From positions 62,001 to 126,000 of the forward strand of contig CBFHNF010000001.1 in assembly GCA_965657135.1 (NCBI GenBank): 64,000 nucleotides of DNA, written 5' to 3'. This document shows, piece after piece, positions 36,053 through 44,365 of the stretch. The stretch comes from HIMB11 sp965657135. Its GTDB lineage: Bacteria > Pseudomonadota > Alphaproteobacteria > Rhodobacterales > Rhodobacteraceae. Positions within the stretch are counted from its first letter, which is position 1. The number at the start of each line of letters is the position of its first letter. Position numbers and translations under genes: made by a program. Under the pieces are notes generated by a model. That model saw only the letters and a program-made list of their open reading frames with translations. It was not told the origin of the DNA and made no database searches.

Positions 36053-36424
36053 GATATGCTCCTTCATCCGAGAGCCGAATCTTCGGCGCAAGAATTTGAT
36101 CAAATTACACGTCGCAGAGTGTCATCACATATGGGTTTTTGCAATAGGTCTGTGCAATTTCTGTTTGGTGATATGCCTGCTGTAATCTTGCAAATTCAAT
36201 CAGAGCGAATAACACCGACTTAACTTATCCTGACACTGCTCGAAACCAGAAAAAAATACAAATCAGACTAATTCGCGTAACGCAGAGTAATCCGAGATCA
36301 TACGCTTTGCATTGAAAGTAATTGATCCAATGTTTGCCAATGTTGCTCTGGCTAAGGACGCGATGGTTCTTGTGACAAGATCTGATCAGCAGTCTAGCTC
36401 ACCCTTATGTAAGGTTTTTAAGTA
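36053..36424. other. 372-base gap upstream of the aldehyde dehydrogenase
   Basis: This stretch lies between two minus-strand genes. Nearest the aldehyde dehydrogenase it contains its ribosome-binding site, a GCCGAA/TTCGGC hairpin (36074-36087) and the palindrome listed separately. The remaining part, about 36110-36424, is A+T-rich and holds no frame with coding character, no tRNA and no terminator that I can see. Confidence 0.6.
36093..36106. promoter_or_regulatory. perfect 14-bp palindrome, candidate operator
   Basis: AATTTGATCAAATT is a perfect palindrome 41 bases upstream of the aldehyde dehydrogenase start. Size and symmetry fit a homodimeric repressor of the TetR, MarR or LacI kind. No regulator gene is adjacent. 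Confidence 0.5.
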
Positions 36425-37285
36425 CTACTGATCCAGCAAAATAGGACACAGAATTTCAGCGACGGCGTTCCACGTTGTTTGGGAGGACGCACTTAGTAAA
36501 TATCCGTTTGTGATGCGGGCATTATAATCTTGACCATCCAGCATTCTTGAAACGCCCCCCGCCATCTGTGTTGTTACTACGCCTGCAGCGTGATCCCAAG
36601 GGTTCAGTATGGACGACAAACAAAAATCCATGTGCCCTTGTGCCAAAATACGATATTCGTGACATGAACAGCGCAGGACAGTTGTCCGTCTGAATTTGGG
36701 TAAATGGGGTGCCAATTTAAATTGTGTCTTTTTGGGCATCAGTCCAAAATGGATGTAGCCCGACAACTCATCAGTTGGGCGGTGTGTTGCTGTTTTTAAG
36801 GGGCGTCGCACATTATTACGATCGCCGAATTCGCTGATGCCCTTTTCTAAGTGTGCCTCTATGTAGTCGTCCATAACCGGATCATACAACAGGCCGTAAA
36901 TCGGACGCCCAAAATTCAGTATAGATAGGATGACACCAAACAGCGGAATACCGTTTGCAAAATTCCAAGTACCATCAATTGGATCGATGACAAAGCAGAC
37001 TTCATGTTCGCTCATCTCATCTCGTAAACTTGGGTTTTTGGCAATGGCTTCCTCACCGACGATTGCCGCATCTGGGAACATGTTTTGCAGGCCTTGGGTG
37101 ATGCGTAACTCGGATGCCAGATCGGCTTCGGTCACCAAATCATCGTCGCGTGACTTGGTTGCAATGTGCTCTGCGGATAGGTTCTGAAACCTTGGCATAA
37201 TCTCCGAACGTGCGGCGTTGCGAACCAGTTCTATGATTTGCATTTTGGTGTCACTGGCAAGACTGATCGATGCAGATGTGTTCAT
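36425..37285 (-). CDS. inositol monophosphatase family protein
   Basis: A 286-residue phosphatase of the IMPase superfamily with the metal-binding blocks AIVGEEAIAK, CFVIDPIDGTWNFANG and NPWDHAAGVV. A substrate cannot be inferred; histidinol phosphate, inositol phosphate and fructose bisphosphate phosphatases share these blocks. The open frame reaches back to 37507, but the first 74 residues overlap the end of the YbbP-like gene and look non-coding, so the ATG at 37285 (MNTSASISLA) is preferred, despite a weak ribosome-binding site. It follows the permease gene after 56 bases, on the same strand. Confidence 0.82.
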   Translation of the reverse strand: MNTSASISLASDTKMQIIELVRNAARSEIMPRFQNLSAEHIATKSRDDDLVTEADLASELRITQGLQNMFPDAAIVGEEAIAKNPSLRDEMSEHEVCFVIDPIDGTWNFANGIPLFGVILSILNFGRPIYGLLYDPVMDDYIEAHLEKGISEFGDRNNVRRPLKTATHRPTDELSGYIHFGLMPKKTQFKLAPHLPKFRRTTVLRCSCHEYRILAQGHMDFCLSSILNPWDHAAGVVTTQMAGGVSRMLDGQDYNARITNGYLLSASSQTTWNAVAEILCPILLDQ

Positions 37286-37341
37286 GTGTTTGGCCCGTTT
37301 AAATGAATTTGACCCTAAGGTAAACGATTTTGGTCGTATTG

Positions 37342-39870
37342 CTACTCGCGGGCTCGCAAAATTTGTGCGGCTGGTGCGTTCAATGCGCGCCATGCAAATG
37401 CAAGATTGGCCAAGACATTCGCCAAAACCCCACCACATACGATAGCAAAAGCATTTGGCCAAATGACTGAAAAATCGGTTTCCATCACAAAATATGTCAC
37501 GGCCCATCCCCCAAGCGCACCTGCGCCAATCGCTACACAGCCTGCCGCCGCACCAATCATTGCCGCTCGCATTGCAAAACTGACCAAGATTGAACGGCGT
37601 GTGGCCCCCAACGTTTTCAAAATTGCGGCTTCGTATTGGCGTGCGTGAAGGGCAGATGCCGCTGATCCAATCAGGACTAGAAAACCGGTCAGTAGCGTGG
37701 CCAACGCACCATATGCCGTTGCCGATGCAATCGAATTTAAAACTGATGACACCCGGTCAATTGCATCGCGCACGCGAATGGCTGTGATGTTTGGGAACGC
37801 CTCGGCTAGTGTTCTCAGCAGTGCCGGTTCATTCTCGGGTGTGGTGTAAACAGTTGAAATGAAACTATGCGGCGCATCCGAAAGCGCCGAGGGATTCATA
37901 GATAATATAAATCCAATCCCCGCCGTTGAAAAATCTACATTGCGGAAACTTGTTATCGTACCAGTAATATCGCGGCCTAACACATTTAGGATCATTTCAT
38001 CCCCTAATTTTAGGCCCATTTCTGCACCTTCTTCGCTCGAAAAGCTAATTTGTGCGGGGCCTGAATAATCGGAAGGCCACCATTCACCTTGTGTGATCTC
38101 GGTTTCTGGGCTGGGTACTGCGGAATAAGTAATGCCGCGATCACCTTGAATAACCCAATGATCGCCTGCCACTTCAGCGGCAGGTTTTCCGTTAATCTTT
38201 GATATGATCCCCCGCAGCATTGAGGCCTCTTCGAATTTGCTGATTTTTTCATCAGAGTTCAGAATTTCACGAAATTGAGGCATTTGTGATTTTTGAATAT
38301 CGACAAAGAAATAAGAGGGCGCAATTCCGGGCAAATCTTGTTTGATGGCTTGTCTAAGGTTGCCGTCAATTTGACCGATGCTCGCCAATACAGACAGACC
38401 CAGTCCAATCGACAAAATGACGGCAGTTGCGCCTTCGGATGTACCGCCGATGGCCGATAAGGCCCAACGCAGGGCTGCACGACCCTTTGACCAAATTTGC
38501 AACCCATGGGCCAGTCTACGGATCATGACGGCCGCGATGGACAAGATCGCCAATGCCTTTACAACGCCAACGGCTGTCCATAGTGTCAACGGGATAGAAC
38601 CCGTAAAATAGCATGCCAAGGTAAGTAACAGGGCTAATAAACCCAAACTGATTACTATGTAGATTGGCCTTGGTAAAGTCCTGTGTGTGCTCCCACCGTC
38701 GCGAAATAGGATTGCAGCCTTGATTTTTTCGGCGCGGGCAAGCGGCCAAATGGTAAAAATGAGCGCCGCAAGAATACCGTACAATGTCGCTTCGACAATG
38801 GGTCGTGCAAATACTTTCAGCGTTATTGGAAATGGAAGCATCGCGGACAAGATAGGTTCAATAGAAATTGGAGCGCCAATTCCCAGGGCCAGACCAATCA
38901 GGATACCGATCAAAGACAAAACCGCGATTTGCAAGAAATAAGATTGAAACACGATTGCATTTGAGGCTCCAATGCTGCGCAAAGTGGCAATGACCGTGGT
39001 TTTGCGATCAAGGTATGTGCGCACTGCTGAGGATACGCCAATCCCACCAACGGCCAATCCCGCAAGACCCACAAGGATTAAGAACGCGCCCAACCGCTCA
39101 ATGAATTCTGAAATGCCCGGCGATGCTTCTCTGGCGTCGCGCCATCTTAGACCACTTGCGGCCAGATCAACAGCCACGTCATTTGACAACTGATCCAAGT
39201 CTGCGTTTTGCTCCAGTCTGAGCCTATATTTTGTACTAAACAACGTGCCAGGTGCAATGAGCCCAGAACGCTCTAGATCTTTTGTCATAACAAGTGTGCG
39301 CGGCCCAAGCCCGAAACCATCACCCGCCCCGTCTGGGATATACGTTATGATATCGGCCAGTTGAAAAATCGTTGTTCCTAACTTGAAAGTATCACCAATT
39401 CCAAGCGCCAAGCGATCCGCCAATAGGCGCTCCATAACGGCTGCAGGGTGTGTCCCAGTTCCTTTCAGTGCATCTGCAAGTGATTGACCAGATTGCAGTT
39501 TGGGAACACCATAAAGTGGATACAGCGCATCCACCGCCTTGATCTGTGTCAGGCCACGTTCAGTGGTTTCATTTCGTTCAACAACAACCATTGAGCGGAA
39601 ATCAACCACTTGTGATACGGCGACTGCGCGAGTCTGCATCCAGTCTAGTTCTTGTGCGTTGGCAAATCGGTATGTGAATTCAGCCTCTGCATCCCCACCA
39701 AGTAGGGCAGCACCCTCGGACACAAGTCCAGCTTGAATTCCGCTGCGCACGGTACCAACTGCGGCAATCGCTGCAACGCCCAACGCAAGGCATGCGATTA
39801 AAATGCGAAAGCCTACTACTCCCCCACGTAATTCACGACGTGCAATTTTGGCAGATATACGCCAGCTCAT
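37342..39870 (-). CDS. YbbP-like ABC transporter permease
   Basis: An 842-residue permease with two FtsX-type modules. An N-terminal membrane helix (IARRELRGGVVGFRILIACLALGVAAIAAVGTV) leads into a large periplasmic domain, then a block of three to four helices from about residue 270, several further helices to about 490, another periplasmic domain and three C-terminal helices with the FtsX pattern (ARQYEAAILKTLGATRRSILVSFAMR). This matches YbbP of E. coli. Its ATP-binding partner starts upstream, the two genes overlapping by four bases. Substrate is unknown; homologous systems move lipids or lipoproteins rather than small solutes. Confidence 0.9.
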   Translation of the reverse strand: MSWRISAKIARRELRGGVVGFRILIACLALGVAAIAAVGTVRSGIQAGLVSEGAALLGGDAEAEFTYRFANAQELDWMQTRAVAVSQVVDFRSMVVVERNETTERGLTQIKAVDALYPLYGVPKLQSGQSLADALKGTGTHPAAVMERLLADRLALGIGDTFKLGTTIFQLADIITYIPDGAGDGFGLGPRTLVMTKDLERSGLIAPGTLFSTKYRLRLEQNADLDQLSNDVAVDLAASGLRWRDAREASPGISEFIERLGAFLILVGLAGLAVGGIGVSSAVRTYLDRKTTVIATLRSIGASNAIVFQSYFLQIAVLSLIGILIGLALGIGAPISIEPILSAMLPFPITLKVFARPIVEATLYGILAALIFTIWPLARAEKIKAAILFRDGGSTHRTLPRPIYIVISLGLLALLLTLACYFTGSIPLTLWTAVGVVKALAILSIAAVMIRRLAHGLQIWSKGRAALRWALSAIGGTSEGATAVILSIGLGLSVLASIGQIDGNLRQAIKQDLPGIAPSYFFVDIQKSQMPQFREILNSDEKISKFEEASMLRGIISKINGKPAAEVAGDHWVIQGDRGITYSAVPSPETEITQGEWWPSDYSGPAQISFSSEEGAEMGLKLGDEMILNVLGRDITGTITSFRNVDFSTAGIGFILSMNPSALSDAPHSFISTVYTTPENEPALLRTLAEAFPNITAIRVRDAIDRVSSVLNSIASATAYGALATLLTGFLVLIGSAASALHARQYEAAILKTLGATRRSILVSFAMRAAMIGAAAGCVAIGAGALGGWAVTYFVMETDFSVIWPNAFAIVCGGVLANVLANLAFAWRALNAPAAQILRARE

Positions 39871-40550
39871 TTTAATGCCTCTTGCTCAATCATGCCATCG
39901 CGCAAACGAATGATACGATCACAGCGATTTGCAAGCACCGGATCATGTGTAACCAAAATAAGGGTGGAACCGAATTGTTCGCCCAAAGAAAAAATTAGAT
40001 CCATGATTGCCGCACCATTTGGGCCATCCAAGTTTCCAGTTGGCTCGTCCGCAAGCAGGACTTTGGGACGCCCGACTACCGCACGGGCCAGCGCTACTCG
40101 TTGTTGTTCACCACCAGAAAGTTGTGCTGGAAAATGATCGTGGCGATGTGCCAAGCCGACGCCATCCAGCGCCTCTTTCGCACGATGAAACGCATCGCTG
40201 ACACCCGCCAGTTCCAGCGGAGTTGCGACGTTTTCTAATGCCGTCATAGTCGGGATTAAATGAAAGGATTGAAACACAATTCCCATGTGATCCCGCCGCA
40301 GCAACGCAAGTTGATCTTCGCTTTGACCCGAGAGCTCGTTTCCTACGACATTCACCACGCCTTGACTTGCGCGCTCTAACCCACCCAACAGCATAAGCAA
40401 TGATGATTTCCCTGATCCTGATGGGCCAATCAGTCCAACGCTTTCGCCGGGCAGGACATCTAGGGAGATGTTTTTTAAAATCTCGACAGTTCCAGCATTG
40501 CTTTCTAAAGAAAGATGCACATTTGAAAGAGAGATAATGGGGGACGTCAT
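39867..40550 (-). CDS. YbbA-like ABC transporter ATP-binding protein
   Basis: A 227-residue ATPase of the LolD/MacB/YbbA group. Walker A is GPSGSGKSS, the signature LSGGEQQRVALARAVVG and Walker B VLLADEPTGNLDG; the Q-loop lies in IVFQSFHLIP. The ATG at 40550 is used: a longer frame (to 40670) would add 40 residues of no family character and run into the divergent esterase gene. This ATG overlaps the ATG of the esterase in the tetranucleotide CATG. The ybbA-ybbP pair divergent from tesA is the arrangement also found in E. coli. Confidence 0.92.
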   Translation of the reverse strand: MTSPIISLSNVHLSLESNAGTVEILKNISLDVLPGESVGLIGPSGSGKSSLLMLLGGLERASQGVVNVVGNELSGQSEDQLALLRRDHMGIVFQSFHLIPTMTALENVATPLELAGVSDAFHRAKEALDGVGLAHRHDHFPAQLSGGEQQRVALARAVVGRPKVLLADEPTGNLDGPNGAAIMDLIFSLGEQFGSTLILVTHDPVLANRCDRIIRLRDGMIEQEALK

Positions 40551-41244
40551 GAAACAAATCAGCCTTATTTTTAACTTGCCCTTTTCATATGGGCCTTGTG
40601 CATTCTTGGGCAAGATGCTGGCAATATGTTTTCTAAGCTGTGCCACAATTGTCAAAGCAGATGATCGCATCGATATTTTGATGATTGGGGATAGTTTGAC
40701 CCAAGGTTACGGGTTGATTGAACAAGAGGGATTGGTTCCGCAATTGCGCGGGTTTCTAAGCACGAATGCGCACGACATCAGGTTGATCAATGCAGGTGTT
40801 TCTGGCGATACAACTGCAGGCGGATTGGAACGTGTAGCTTGGTCGCTTGAACCCGGATTGGAGGGTGCAGTCGTGGCGCTGGGTGGAAACGATATGTTGC
40901 GCGGGATTGCCCCAAATGTCGTGCGCCAAAATTTGGTCGGGATTCTAGACGAATTGAAGGGCGCCAATTTGCAGATCATGGTTATTGGTACTTATGCTCC
41001 AACAAATTATGGACCGGAGTATAAAAAAGAGTTTGACCAAATTTTTCCCGAGCTTGCCCAGAATTATGATGCGATTTATGTCCCAAGTTTCTTTGAACCC
41101 TTCATTACTGAGGGTCAGCTGGATCAAACCGCATCAAAGTTCTTTCAACCTGATGGTCTTCACCCGAATGCAGAGGGTGTCAAAATTGTGGTGGAATCGA
41201 TTGGCCCATCATTCTTGGAACTTGTCAGTCGAATAAACGAATAG
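40549..41244 (+). CDS. tesA: SGNH-type arylesterase/acyl-CoA thioesterase (TesA-like)
   Basis: A 231-residue GDSL/SGNH hydrolase with all four blocks: GDSLTQGYG with the nucleophile Ser at about residue 49, the Gly of SGDTTAGG, the Asn of GGNDMLRG and the Asp-x2-His of DGLHPNAEG near the end. A hydrophobic segment before KADDRID looks like a signal peptide with cleavage near A37, so the enzyme is probably periplasmic, like E. coli TesA (thioesterase I/lysophospholipase L1). Two upstream ATGs are possible, 40537 and 40549, and an internal one at 40615; 40549 is used because GGGGGAC precedes it. It is divergent from ybbA. Confidence 0.88.
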   Translation: MKQISLIFNLPFSYGPCAFLGKMLAICFLSCATIVKADDRIDILMIGDSLTQGYGLIEQEGLVPQLRGFLSTNAHDIRLINAGVSGDTTAGGLERVAWSLEPGLEGAVVALGGNDMLRGIAPNVVRQNLVGILDELKGANLQIMVIGTYAPTNYGPEYKKEFDQIFPELAQNYDAIYVPSFFEPFITEGQLDQTASKFFQPDGLHPNAEGVKIVVESIGPSFLELVSRINE

Positions 41245-41440
41245 GCTTCGGAAATGGCTTGAATCAATTTCGGCGATCAAAAAATTATCCTTTTACCCCA
41301 TTATATAGACTTTATGTTGTATTCATCCTTTTTGATAACGGTGGCAATATCACGTGGCGTCTATTTGGCGCTTAGCGAGTAAAGTTTTTGTGTATGCAGT
41401 TAACGATTTTGCGCCGTGCGCGGGTAATGAGTGTTGCAGG
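41245..41440. other. non-coding stretch ending in a terminator
   Basis: About 200 bases after tesA have no plausible coding frame, yet end in a strong terminator and precede the nitrilase-family gene. The stretch could be a long 3' untranslated region or a small RNA. A TATATAGAC sequence (41302-41310) could serve as a -10 box but lacks a good -35. No tRNA fold was recognised. Confidence 0.35.
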
Positions 41441-41466
41441 AAAAAGAGGGCCTTGGCCCTCTTTTT
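41441..41466. terminator. strong bidirectional intrinsic terminator
   Basis: AAAAAGAGGGCC and GGCCCTCTTTTT pair perfectly around a two-base centre (41441-41452 and 41455-41466), with A-run and T-run flanks giving U-tracts in both directions. It separates tesA and any upstream small transcript from the next operon. Confidence 0.88.
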
Positions 41467-41523
41467 CTTTTGCGTAACCAGAAACTCAGGTTACGTTCAC
41501 TATTAAAAATAGATGAGGACATC

Positions 41524-42411
41524 ATGCGTATTGCAACCGCTGCCTATCAAATAACCTGGTTATCCTCTTGGCAGGAATATTATGAAAAGCTAGAGCGCTG
41601 GGTCGAGGAGGCTGCGGCGGAAGGGGCACAATTTCTGGTTTTTCCGGAATATGCGTCGATGGAAATTTCATCATTGGCCGGCGAGAAAATGGCAGCTGAA
41701 ATGGACACTGCGTTATCATCTGTTTCGGACGCATTTGATCGCATTTGTGAAGCGCATGCAAAGTTAGCCAAGAAATATGGCGTGTACATACTATCAGGCA
41801 GTGCGCCAGTTTGGGATCAGGGACGATATGTCAATAGATTGGGCATATTCAATCCAAGCGGAGATTACATTTTTCAAGACAAACAAATTATGACTCGCTT
41901 TGAGCGCGAAGAATGGAGCGTGGAAAATGGAAATCCTTTGAACGTGATCGAAACTGAATTGGGTCGTTTTGGCGTGCTAATATGTTACGACAGTGAATTC
42001 CCCAAACTGGGTCGCGCGTTAAAAGATGTGGATGTTTTGTTAGTGCCTTCGTGTACCGAAGCATGGCATGGATATTGGCGCGTTCGCATTGGTGCGACGG
42101 CACGTGCGCTGGAAAACCAGTGTGTGTCTGTCATGGCGTCGCTCATAAGTAATGAACCAAGATTTAACGGTGTTGATCAGGCAACGGGCGCTGGTGGCGT
42201 TTTTGGCCCCCCTGATCGGGGATTTCCAGCAGATGGCGTGATGGCAATTGGTGAGATGGGAAAGCCCGGATGGACCTATTGCGATATCGATTTAAATGCG
42301 ATCAAAGAGGTCAGAAAAGATGGTGTTGTTTTGAATAGAACCCATTGGGCCGAACAAGATGTGCGCGACCTATCTGTCCCAGTTGTCACAGTTCCAACGG
42401 AATCCACTTGA
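41524..42411 (+). CDS. carbon-nitrogen hydrolase (nitrilase superfamily)
   Basis: A 295-residue amidase/nitrilase-fold enzyme. The Glu-Lys-Cys triad is visible: E42 in FPEYASME, K120 in FQDKQIMTRFE and C154 in GVLICYDSEFP. Members cleave amides, nitriles or carbamoyl groups; the substrate here is unknown. A frame to 41431 exists but passes through the terminator hairpin, so the ATG at 41524 with GAGGAC upstream is correct. Expression must come from a promoter between 41467 and 41523. The gene is followed after 75 bases by infA. Confidence 0.9.
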   Translation: MRIATAAYQITWLSSWQEYYEKLERWVEEAAAEGAQFLVFPEYASMEISSLAGEKMAAEMDTALSSVSDAFDRICEAHAKLAKKYGVYILSGSAPVWDQGRYVNRLGIFNPSGDYIFQDKQIMTRFEREEWSVENGNPLNVIETELGRFGVLICYDSEFPKLGRALKDVDVLLVPSCTEAWHGYWRVRIGATARALENQCVSVMASLISNEPRFNGVDQATGAGGVFGPPDRGFPADGVMAIGEMGKPGWTYCDIDLNAIKEVRKDGVVLNRTHWAEQDVRDLSVPVVTVPTEST

Positions 42412-42443
42412 AAAATTTCTAAAATAGATACATTTAGCGCGAG

Positions 42444-42461
42444 GTGCGTTAGGATACGCAC
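42444..42461 (+). other. hairpin in the infA leader
   Basis: GTGCGT and ACGCAC form a six-pair stem with a six-base loop between the hydrolase stop and the infA ribosome-binding site. No T-run follows it, so it may be a leader structure rather than a terminator. Confidence 0.35.
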
Positions 42462-42486
42462 TACGTAACTTTATGTAGGAGAGACT

Positions 42487-42705
42487 ATGGCCAAGGAAGA
42501 ATTGCTCGAATTTCCAGGTGTCGTTAAGGAACTCTTGCCAAATGCGACGTTTCTGGTCGAGCTTGAAAACGGCCATGAGATCAACGCACATATGGCAGGA
42601 AAAATGCGCAAAAACCGTATTCGGGTTTTGGCTGGCGACCGTGTTCAAGTTGAAATGACGCCTTATGACCTAACCAAAGGTCGGATCAATTATCGTTTCA
42701 AGTAA
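42487..42705 (+). CDS. infA: translation initiation factor IF-1
   Basis: The 72-residue OB-fold factor that occupies the ribosomal A site during initiation. The sequence AKEELLEFPGVVKELLPNATFLVELENGHEINAHMAGKMRKNRIRVLAGDRVQVEMTPYDLTKGRINYRFK has the family length and its MAGKMRKNRIRVLAGD core, here quoted only in part as evidence of identity. GGAGAG stands eight bases before the ATG. It is the first gene of an infA-maf-RNase E/G operon, an arrangement usual in Rhodobacteraceae. Confidence 0.97.
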   Translation: MAKEELLEFPGVVKELLPNATFLVELENGHEINAHMAGKMRKNRIRVLAGDRVQVEMTPYDLTKGRINYRFK

Positions 42706-43284
42706 GTGAAACTTGTTCTTGGATCAGGCAGCCCGCGGCGAAAAGAGCTGTTGGGGCAACTTGGCGTGCACATTGACGATGTGCGCCCCCCTGATATTGA
42801 CGAATCCCCGTTGAAGGGAGAGCTGCCACGCAATTACTGTAATCGTGTGACAAAAGCAAAAGTTGATGCCATCACGCTCGCATCTGATGAAATTGCTCTA
42901 TGTGGAGATACCACCGTTGCCTTAGGTCGGCAAATTTTGGGCAAACCAGCCGATGAAGCAGAAGCCCGACAGTTTTTGAAAAAACTATCAGGACGTCGTC
43001 ATCGTGTGATTACATCTGTTGCTGTTAAAAAAGGTGTGACCATCTGGCAAAAGGATTGCGTGAGTATCGTTAAAATGAAAGTTTTGAGCGATTTTGAGGT
43101 CGATGCGTATCTAAGCACCAATGATTGGCAAGGTAAGGCCGGAGGCTATGGAATTCAGGGTCCTGCCGGCGCATTTGTTCCATGGATTAGCGGATCTTAT
43201 TCGGCGATCATGGGCCTACCTGTTGCGGAAACCTATGCCTTATTGAATGCGGTGGGCGTCAAAACCTTTGGAGGGACATCATGA
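42706..43284 (+). CDS. maf: Maf-family nucleotide pyrophosphatase
   Basis: A 192-residue house-cleaning pyrophosphatase that hydrolyses non-canonical or modified nucleoside triphosphates and is linked to septum inhibition when overproduced. The N-terminal GSGSPRRKELLGQLG phosphate-binding motif, DESP, CGDTTVALG and the GKAGGYGIQGPAG motif are all present. The start codon is a GTG immediately after the infA TAA with no spacing, so initiation probably depends on ribosomes finishing infA. It overlaps the next gene by four bases. Confidence 0.95.
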   Translation: MKLVLGSGSPRRKELLGQLGVHIDDVRPPDIDESPLKGELPRNYCNRVTKAKVDAITLASDEIALCGDTTVALGRQILGKPADEAEARQFLKKLSGRRHRVITSVAVKKGVTIWQKDCVSIVKMKVLSDFEVDAYLSTNDWQGKAGGYGIQGPAGAFVPWISGSYSAIMGLPVAETYALLNAVGVKTFGGTS

Positions 43285-44285
43285 AGGGACGACAAATCCT
43301 GTTGGATCATATCGGTGAACGTGAGGCTGCAGCACTTGTTGAAAATGGCAAGTTACAAGACCTTTTTATTGAAACTGATTTACCCGCGCCAGGCAGGATT
43401 TTCCGTGCGGTTGCTGATAGACCGATCAAGGGACAGGGGGGTATGTTCCTAAAAACCCCTGATGGCCCCGCATTTTTGCGTCAGGTCAAAGGTTTGGCAC
43501 CCGGTCAAACGTTGTTGGTGCAAATCAGCGGGTTTGCCGAACCGGGCAAAGCAATTCCAGTCACCTCAAAACTTTTGTTCAAAAGCCGCTATGTCATCGT
43601 TACCCCTGATGCTCCAGGACTGAATGTTTCTCGCAGCATAAAGGACGATGAACGGCGTGATGAATTGTTGCAGTTGATCCGCGAAGGAATGGATCCTTTT
43701 GAATACGGAATGATTTTACGTTCCAGTTGTGCGGATGCAGAAAATGAAGACGTCCTAGAGGATGCGCAGAACATGCTGGAACTTGCCAGTAATGTGATGT
43801 CCGACCAAGAAGGCGGGCTTGAAGTTTTGGTTGCGGCGGATACGCCACACACGTTGGGTTGGCGTGAATGGGTTGAACCCGCAGATGTTGTTACGGAATC
43901 TGGGTGTTTTGAAACACACGGTGTAATGGACATGATTGAGGATATGAAATCCCCAGCGGTCCGCATCGAGGGTGGTCACTATTTTGTGGAACCAACGCAC
44001 GCATTTGTGACGGTTGATGTGAATACAGGCAAAGACACATCGCCGGCTGCGGGTCTTAAGGCGAATATTGCAATGGCGCGTGATTTACCACGCCAGCTGC
44101 GATTGCGGGGATTAGGCGGGCAGGTTGTCATCGACCCGGCCCCGATGCCAAAGAAAGATCGCAAAACATTAGAAGCAGCCCTAAAGGCCGCATTGCGAAA
44201 AGATTCGGTTGAGACGAATTTTGTTGGTTGGACCACAATGGGATTGATTGAACTGCAACGCGCACGGGTGCGTGCTCCACTTTAA
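43281..44285 (+). CDS. short ribonuclease E/G family protein
   Basis: A 334-residue member of the RNase E/G family. The N-terminal third is a degenerate S1-like domain, and the catalytic DNase-I-like part holds the two metal-binding aspartates in FVTVDVNTGKD and QVVIDPAPM. It ends there: the zinc-link cysteines, the small domain and the long degradosome scaffold of RNase E are missing, and it is far shorter than E. coli RNase G (489 residues). Such short forms occur in Rhodobacterales after maf. A full-length RNase E is expected elsewhere. Its ATG overlaps maf. The yacG zinc-protein gene, often the next gene in relatives, is absent. Confidence 0.88.
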   Translation: MKGRQILLDHIGEREAAALVENGKLQDLFIETDLPAPGRIFRAVADRPIKGQGGMFLKTPDGPAFLRQVKGLAPGQTLLVQISGFAEPGKAIPVTSKLLFKSRYVIVTPDAPGLNVSRSIKDDERRDELLQLIREGMDPFEYGMILRSSCADAENEDVLEDAQNMLELASNVMSDQEGGLEVLVAADTPHTLGWREWVEPADVVTESGCFETHGVMDMIEDMKSPAVRIEGGHYFVEPTHAFVTVDVNTGKDTSPAAGLKANIAMARDLPRQLRLRGLGGQVVIDPAPMPKKDRKTLEAALKAALRKDSVETNFVGWTTMGLIELQRARVRAPL

Positions 44286-44298
44286 ATCTTCATTTCTT

Positions 44299-44329
44299 AA
44301 CGCCACGCGAAAATTTAGCGCGTGGCGTT
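44299..44329 (+). terminator. intrinsic terminator after the infA operon
   Basis: AACGCCACGCG (44299-44309) pairs perfectly with CGCGTGGCGTT (44319-44329), followed by TTG and a T-rich stretch. It ends the infA-maf-RNase operon and faces the leuA stop at 44366. Confidence 0.82.
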
Positions 44330-44365
44330 TTGTTCAAATTTTTATTTCAATCGGCAAAAGTGGAA

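Noticed and set aside
36200..36240. ACCGAC near 36209 as a third 11-bp array
   Set aside because: Only one copy is present and no second copy occurs at 11-base spacing.
41245..41440. tRNA or other classical structured RNA
   Set aside because: No T-loop GTTCGAxxC pattern with matching acceptor arm was found here or in the other gaps; the window appears to have no tRNA.
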